Source: Aquariibacter albus (GTDB lineage Bacteria > Pseudomonadota > Gammaproteobacteria > Burkholderiales > Burkholderiaceae_C). Taken from it: a stretch of 64,000 bases of DNA. Position 1 is the first letter of the stretch. The number at the start of each line of letters is the position of its first letter. The stretch is from positions 682,001 through 746,000 of the forward strand of contig NZ_JACIVI010000001.1 in the NCBI RefSeq assembly GCF_014145335.1. The letters are read 5' to 3'. This document shows, piece after piece, positions 61,055 to 64,000 of the stretch. Made by a program: the position numbers and the translations under genes. The notes beneath the pieces are model-generated. The model did no database searches, was not told the origin of the DNA, and worked only from the letters and a program-made list of their open reading frames with translations.

Positions 61055-62467
61055 TCAGCCGAACCAGCCGTGGAGGAACCAGCCGCCGGCCTGGCCCGGA
61101 CGGTCGGGGCGGCGGAAGACCCAGCGCCAGCGCTGGTCGGCGCCCAGGGCGGGCTGGTAGTCGCGCCGCTCGCCCGGGCTGTCGAACCAGCCGGCCTCCA
61201 GGCGCTCGGCCCGGCCCAGCAGGCGCAGCGGCGCGCCGTCATGCCAGGGCTGGCCGCGGGCGTCGCAGGGCAGGGGTTCGGGCTGCGCCAGCAGCCACAG
61301 CGGGCGCGGGCCGGGCGGGACCGGCCGGGGGCCGGGGCGGCCCGTGCCCGCCGGGCTCTGGGCCCGGGCGGGCCGTTCACGCTGCGCGCGCTCGGGCCGG
61401 TGGTCGTCGCAGGCGTCCAGCTCGCGCAGCGGGCCGGGGCCCAGGCGCGCGTTCAGGCGGTCGATCAGCTCGGCGCGGCGGCGCAGGTCCTGCTCGGGGC
61501 CGGGCCAGAGCTGGCCCTCGCCGACGTCCTCGGCCGTGCTGCCCAGCAGGTCCAGCCGCAGGGCGCGCACGGCGGCCGGCAGGCGGCAGCGTGCGAGCTT
61601 CTCGCCCATCAAGGCGGCCAGGCGTTCGGGGCGATGCTCGGCCTGGGCCAGGTCCAGGTGCAGCACGGTGTCGGGCTGCGCTTCGCGGCGCTGCGGATGC
61701 GCCAGCCGCAGCATCAGCCGGCTGGCCTGGCGGCGGCGCGGCTGCAGCCAGGCCGCCAGCGCGGCCCAGGCCGGGGCCAGGGCGGCGGCCAGGGCGTCCA
61801 GCCGGTCCTCGTGCGCCGGCAGTTCCAGCCGCCAGTGCCAGGGGGCTTCGGGCAGCCAGAGCTCGGGCAGCTCGGGCGCCTCGCCCCAGGCGCGGTCCAG
61901 CGCGCGCAGCAGGCCGGGCCCGAAGCGGGCCTGCAGGCCGCCACGCGGCAGGCGGCGCAGCGCGCCGAGGGTGTCGCAGCCCAGGGCCTCGGCCAGCGGC
62001 TGCCAGGCTGTGGCCTCGCCCGGCTCGGCCGGCCAGGCGCCTTGCAGGGCCGGCAGCAGCTGGATCGGCAGGGCGGCCAGCCGCTGCTGCAGCCGGTGGC
62101 GCTGCAGCAGCCGGCGCGGCCCCGTCGGGGCCTGGGCCAGCAGCCAGGCGCCGGTGGCGGTGGGTGCCAGACCCCAGCGGCCGCGTCCGGGCCAGGCGCC
62201 GCCGCCCGGCCCGGCGGCCTGCCGGCCGGCATCGGCCAGGCGCCGCAGCAGCGTGCGCAGCCCGCCGAAGAGGCGCAGCGTGGGCGCCAGGTCCAGCAGC
62301 AGGCCCTCCTCGCGCAGCACGATGCGCGCGCTGAAGGCCGACAGGCGCCACGCCAGGGCCTGCACGGCCTCGGCCATGGCGGCCGGGTCCTGCGGCGGCT
62401 GCAAGCCGGACCGGCCGGGCAGCCAGAGCGCCAGCCACAGTGGCGGACGGGACAAGGGGGGTGGCAT
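61055..62467 (-). CDS. imuB: Y-family polymerase-like mutagenesis protein ImuB
   Basis: 470-residue ImuB, a Y-family fold that lacks polymerase activity and acts as hub between the sliding clamp, ImuA and DnaE2. The N-terminus MPPPLSRPPLWLALWLPGR replaces the usual catalytic Asp motif. The thumb/little-finger regions contain LGALRRLPRGGLQARFGPGL and LDRAWGE. The C-terminal PLWLLAQPEPLP and the clamp-interacting region precede the RRDYQPALGADQRWRWVFR tail typical of ImuB. It is cotranscribed between imuA (18-base gap) and dnaE2. Confidence 0.94.
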   Translation of the reverse strand: MPPPLSRPPLWLALWLPGRSGLQPPQDPAAMAEAVQALAWRLSAFSARIVLREEGLLLDLAPTLRLFGGLRTLLRRLADAGRQAAGPGGGAWPGRGRWGLAPTATGAWLLAQAPTGPRRLLQRHRLQQRLAALPIQLLPALQGAWPAEPGEATAWQPLAEALGCDTLGALRRLPRGGLQARFGPGLLRALDRAWGEAPELPELWLPEAPWHWRLELPAHEDRLDALAAALAPAWAALAAWLQPRRRQASRLMLRLAHPQRREAQPDTVLHLDLAQAEHRPERLAALMGEKLARCRLPAAVRALRLDLLGSTAEDVGEGQLWPGPEQDLRRRAELIDRLNARLGPGPLRELDACDDHRPERAQRERPARAQSPAGTGRPGPRPVPPGPRPLWLLAQPEPLPCDARGQPWHDGAPLRLLGRAERLEAGWFDSPGERRDYQPALGADQRWRWVFRRPDRPGQAGGWFLHGWFG

Positions 62468-62485
62468 GGCCTGCGGTGGCGACGC

Positions 62486-63262
62486 TCAGACCACGCCCAG
62501 CCGCCGCGGACCGGTGCTGTGCGGCAGCGGCCGCGGCGCCGGCACGGGCCGGGGGGCGGCCGGGCCCAGCGGCTGCAGCCGCGCTGCGCCCAGGCGCAGG
62601 GGATGCGGGCGGGGCAGGTGCAGCAGGCGGTCCAGTGGCGGGCCCTGGCGCTTGAGCAGGCGCAGCGTCAGCGCCGGCCCGGCCACGGGGTCCAGCTGCA
62701 GGCGCAGGGGCGCCGGGCTGGCCTGCGCGGCCACCGCCTGCGGCCGCAGCAGCACCAGCAGGCTGGCCGGCGAGGCCTGGGCCGCGCGTTGCAGGCGCCG
62801 CAGGCTCAGGGCCGGCAGGGCTTGCAGGCACCACCAGACGATGGCCAGCGCCAGGCCGCTGCGCAGGGCCTGCTCCACGGCCCAGGCCGTGTCGGCCGCC
62901 CGGGCTTCACGCAGCAACAGCAGCGGCAGCTCGGCCAGGCCCAGGGCGGCCAGCCCGTCGTGCTGCAGGCCGTGCGGCGGATCCACCCACAGCAGCCCCG
63001 CCGCCCCGGGCTGGGCCTGGTGCTGCCGCAGCAGGGGGGCCAGCACGCCGAGCTCGCCGCTGGCCGGGGCGGGGATCAGCAGCTCGCTCAGCACCCCCAG
63101 GGGCCAGCCCCGCCCGGGCAGCACCGCATCCAGCCCGGACAGCCCGCTCGGGCAGGTGGCCCCGCTGGCCGCCGCCAGGCGGTCGGCCCGCCACAGGCCG
63201 TCCAGACGCGGCAGGGCGTCGGCCGGGCCGGTGGCCCGGGGCGGGGAAGCGGGCGAGAACAT
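62486..63262 (-). CDS. imuA: RecA-like mutagenesis protein ImuA
   Basis: 258-residue ImuA, a RecA-fold inhibitor/accessory protein of SOS mutagenesis. Features are LWRADRLAAASGATCPSGLSGLDAVLPGRGWPLGVLSELL (the RecA-like entry segment in which the Walker A is not conserved), AGLLWVDPPHGL and LRLLKRQGPPLDRLLHLPRPH at the end. It is the first gene of imuA-imuB-dnaE2. The ATG at 63262 directly follows the LexA box, leaving no room for a usual ribosome site, so the transcript may be leaderless. Confidence 0.92.
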   Translation of the reverse strand: MFSPASPPRATGPADALPRLDGLWRADRLAAASGATCPSGLSGLDAVLPGRGWPLGVLSELLIPAPASGELGVLAPLLRQHQAQPGAAGLLWVDPPHGLQHDGLAALGLAELPLLLLREARAADTAWAVEQALRSGLALAIVWWCLQALPALSLRRLQRAAQASPASLLVLLRPQAVAAQASPAPLRLQLDPVAGPALTLRLLKRQGPPLDRLLHLPRPHPLRLGAARLQPLGPAAPRPVPAPRPLPHSTGPRRLGVV

Positions 63263-63278
63263 ATGTGTATTTGTACAG
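63263..63278 (-). promoter_or_regulatory. LexA/SOS box of imuA-imuB-dnaE2
   Basis: Read on the minus strand CTGTACAAATACACAT: CTGT, eight A/T-rich bases and ACAT, one base off the CTGT-N8-ACAG consensus. It is flanked by CATATG on both sides and abuts the imuA start codon. Confidence 0.8.
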
Positions 63279-63374
63279 CATATGGGTCTCGCCCGATGAG
63301 CCTGGGGCGGGCCGGGGGACGGGGGCGGAAGGGCTTGCCCCGGCCGCCCGGCGCAGCGTCTCCGGCGGCGGCCT

Positions 63375-63938
63375 TCAGCCCGGGGCGCGCCGCCGGTAGC
63401 TCACGAAGGCATGCGCCAGCGGGGCGTCGGCGGCGCCGGCCTCGCGCTGGGTCTCGACGAAGGCCTCGCGCGGCCAGGCGGGGAAGCGGGTGTCGGCGTC
63501 CGGCACGTCCAGCGCGATCTCGGTCAGCACCAGGCCATCGGCCCGGGGCAGGGCTTCGGCATAGAGCTGGCCGCCGCCGATGAGGAAGACGCGCAGCGGC
63601 GCCTGCGGCGGCAGGCCGCGGGCGCGGGCGTCGGCCGCAGCCCAGTCGCCGGCCTGCTGCAGCGCGGTGTCCAGCGAGGTGGCGGCGTGGGCGCCGGGGG
63701 CCTGCCAGGCCGGGTTGCGGCTGACGACCCAGTTCGGCCGGCCGGGCAGGGGGCGGAAGCGCGCGGGCAGGCTGTCCCAGGTCTTGCGGCCCATGAGGAC
63801 CGGGCAGCCCAGGGTGACGCGGCGGAAGTGGGCCAGGTCCTGCGGCAGGTGCCAGGGCATGCTGCCGTCACGGCCGATGGCGCCGTCGCGGGCGACGGCG
63901 GCGATCAGCCAGAGCTCGGGGCGGACGCTCGGGGTCAT
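63375..63938 (-). CDS. folA: Dihydrofolate reductase
   Basis: 187-residue NADPH-dependent DHFR. Motifs are LIAAVARDGAIGRDGSMPWHLPQDLAHF (substrate-binding acid in PQD), VLMGRKTWDSLP, NWVVSRN and FLIGGGQLYAEALP. It lies 7 bases after thyA on the same strand, the classic folate pair. It is slightly longer than E. coli FolA (159), with an insert around ADARARGLPPQAPL. Confidence 0.96.
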   Translation of the reverse strand: MTPSVRPELWLIAAVARDGAIGRDGSMPWHLPQDLAHFRRVTLGCPVLMGRKTWDSLPARFRPLPGRPNWVVSRNPAWQAPGAHAATSLDTALQQAGDWAAADARARGLPPQAPLRVFLIGGGQLYAEALPRADGLVLTEIALDVPDADTRFPAWPREAFVETQREAGAADAPLAHAFVSYRRRAPG

Positions 63939-63945
63939 GCCGGCC

Positions 63946-64000
63946 TCACACCGCCACGGGGGCCTTCAGCGCCGGGTGGTGCTGGTAGCCGACGATCTCG
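63946..64000 (-). CDS. thyA: Thymidylate synthase, C-terminal end only
   Basis: The last 17 codons, EIVGYQHHPALKAPVAV, are the strictly conserved C-terminus of ThyA, whose terminal residues close the active site over substrate. The rest lies beyond the right edge. It is cotranscribed with folA, 7 bases downstream. Confidence 0.92.
   Translation of the reverse strand, partial: EIVGYQHHPALKAPVAV

Noticed and set aside
57464-63583. A 2039-codon open frame on the plus strand
   Set aside because: It is antisense to imuA, imuB, dnaE2 and the DUF427 gene, is almost entirely Gln/Ala/Gly/Arg, and shows no family. High GC suppresses stop codons in this frame.

Overview
The window is a high-GC (about 70%) Gram-negative chromosome segment. 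The ispH-fkpB pair, surE-pcm-nlpD, imuA-imuB-dnaE2, a glnA-ntrB-ntrC region with a sigma-54 promoter, LpxO-like and TgpA/MoxR/DUF58 genes and general protein sequence all fit a betaproteobacterium of the order Burkholderiales (Rubrivivax/Roseateles-like). The genus cannot be fixed from sequence alone. Gene calls are dense, both strands are used, and many neighbours overlap by ATGA, GTGA or TGATG. That overlap, together with codon-position GC bias, lets true frames be separated from the many long antisense shadow frames.

Layout. 1-3558: radC (cut by the left edge), fkpB, ispH and serS. 3631-3718: tRNA-Ser(CGA). 3712-12822: an integrative element of about 9.1 kb inserted at the 3' end of that tRNA. 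It carries a P4-type integrase, a long non-coding stretch with iterons, a 7.5-copy tandem repeat and a cluster of hairpins, then a run of small unknown genes with an AlpA-type regulator, a PriCT-2/Toprim/DUF927 primase-helicase, a second inverted iteron cluster and a possible packaging-type region. No capsid, tail, lysis, conjugation or recognisable cargo genes are visible, so it most resembles a P4-like satellite or other minimal self-replicating integrative element. 12888-22719: a membrane diguanylate cyclase, an RND efflux operon with a degenerate GGDEF gene as third member, a lipoprotein, a Cache-domain protein and an LpxO-like hydroxylase. 22798-27240: an aldehyde dehydrogenase divergent from alaS. 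The alaS gene carries an in-frame, low-GC insert of about 70 residues.

27322-34270: an HNH nuclease, a ClpP-fold lipoprotein, a lytic transglycosylase and a MoxR/DUF58/TgpA operon. 34321-43256: an HDAC-family deacetylase, an MscS channel, a NarX/NarL-type two-component system, surE-pcm-nlpD (without rpoS next to it) and a glutathione S-transferase. 43406-50101: a zinc metalloprotease, a papain-like protease fused to an alpha/beta hydrolase, an EI24 membrane protein and a CinA-like protein. 50108-55062: the nitrogen control region, in which NtrC-type sites and a sigma-54 promoter precede glnA, followed by ntrB and ntrC. 55143-57528: a GDPD lipoprotein, xth and a DUF427 protein. 57620-63278: the SOS mutagenesis cassette imuA-imuB-dnaE2 under a LexA box. 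63375-64000: folA and the end of thyA.

The items most worth following up are the element's paired inverted iteron arrays, its tandem repeat array with apparent RNA-stem conservation, and the foreign-looking insert in alanyl-tRNA synthetase. All statements come from reading the sequence. No database search was run.
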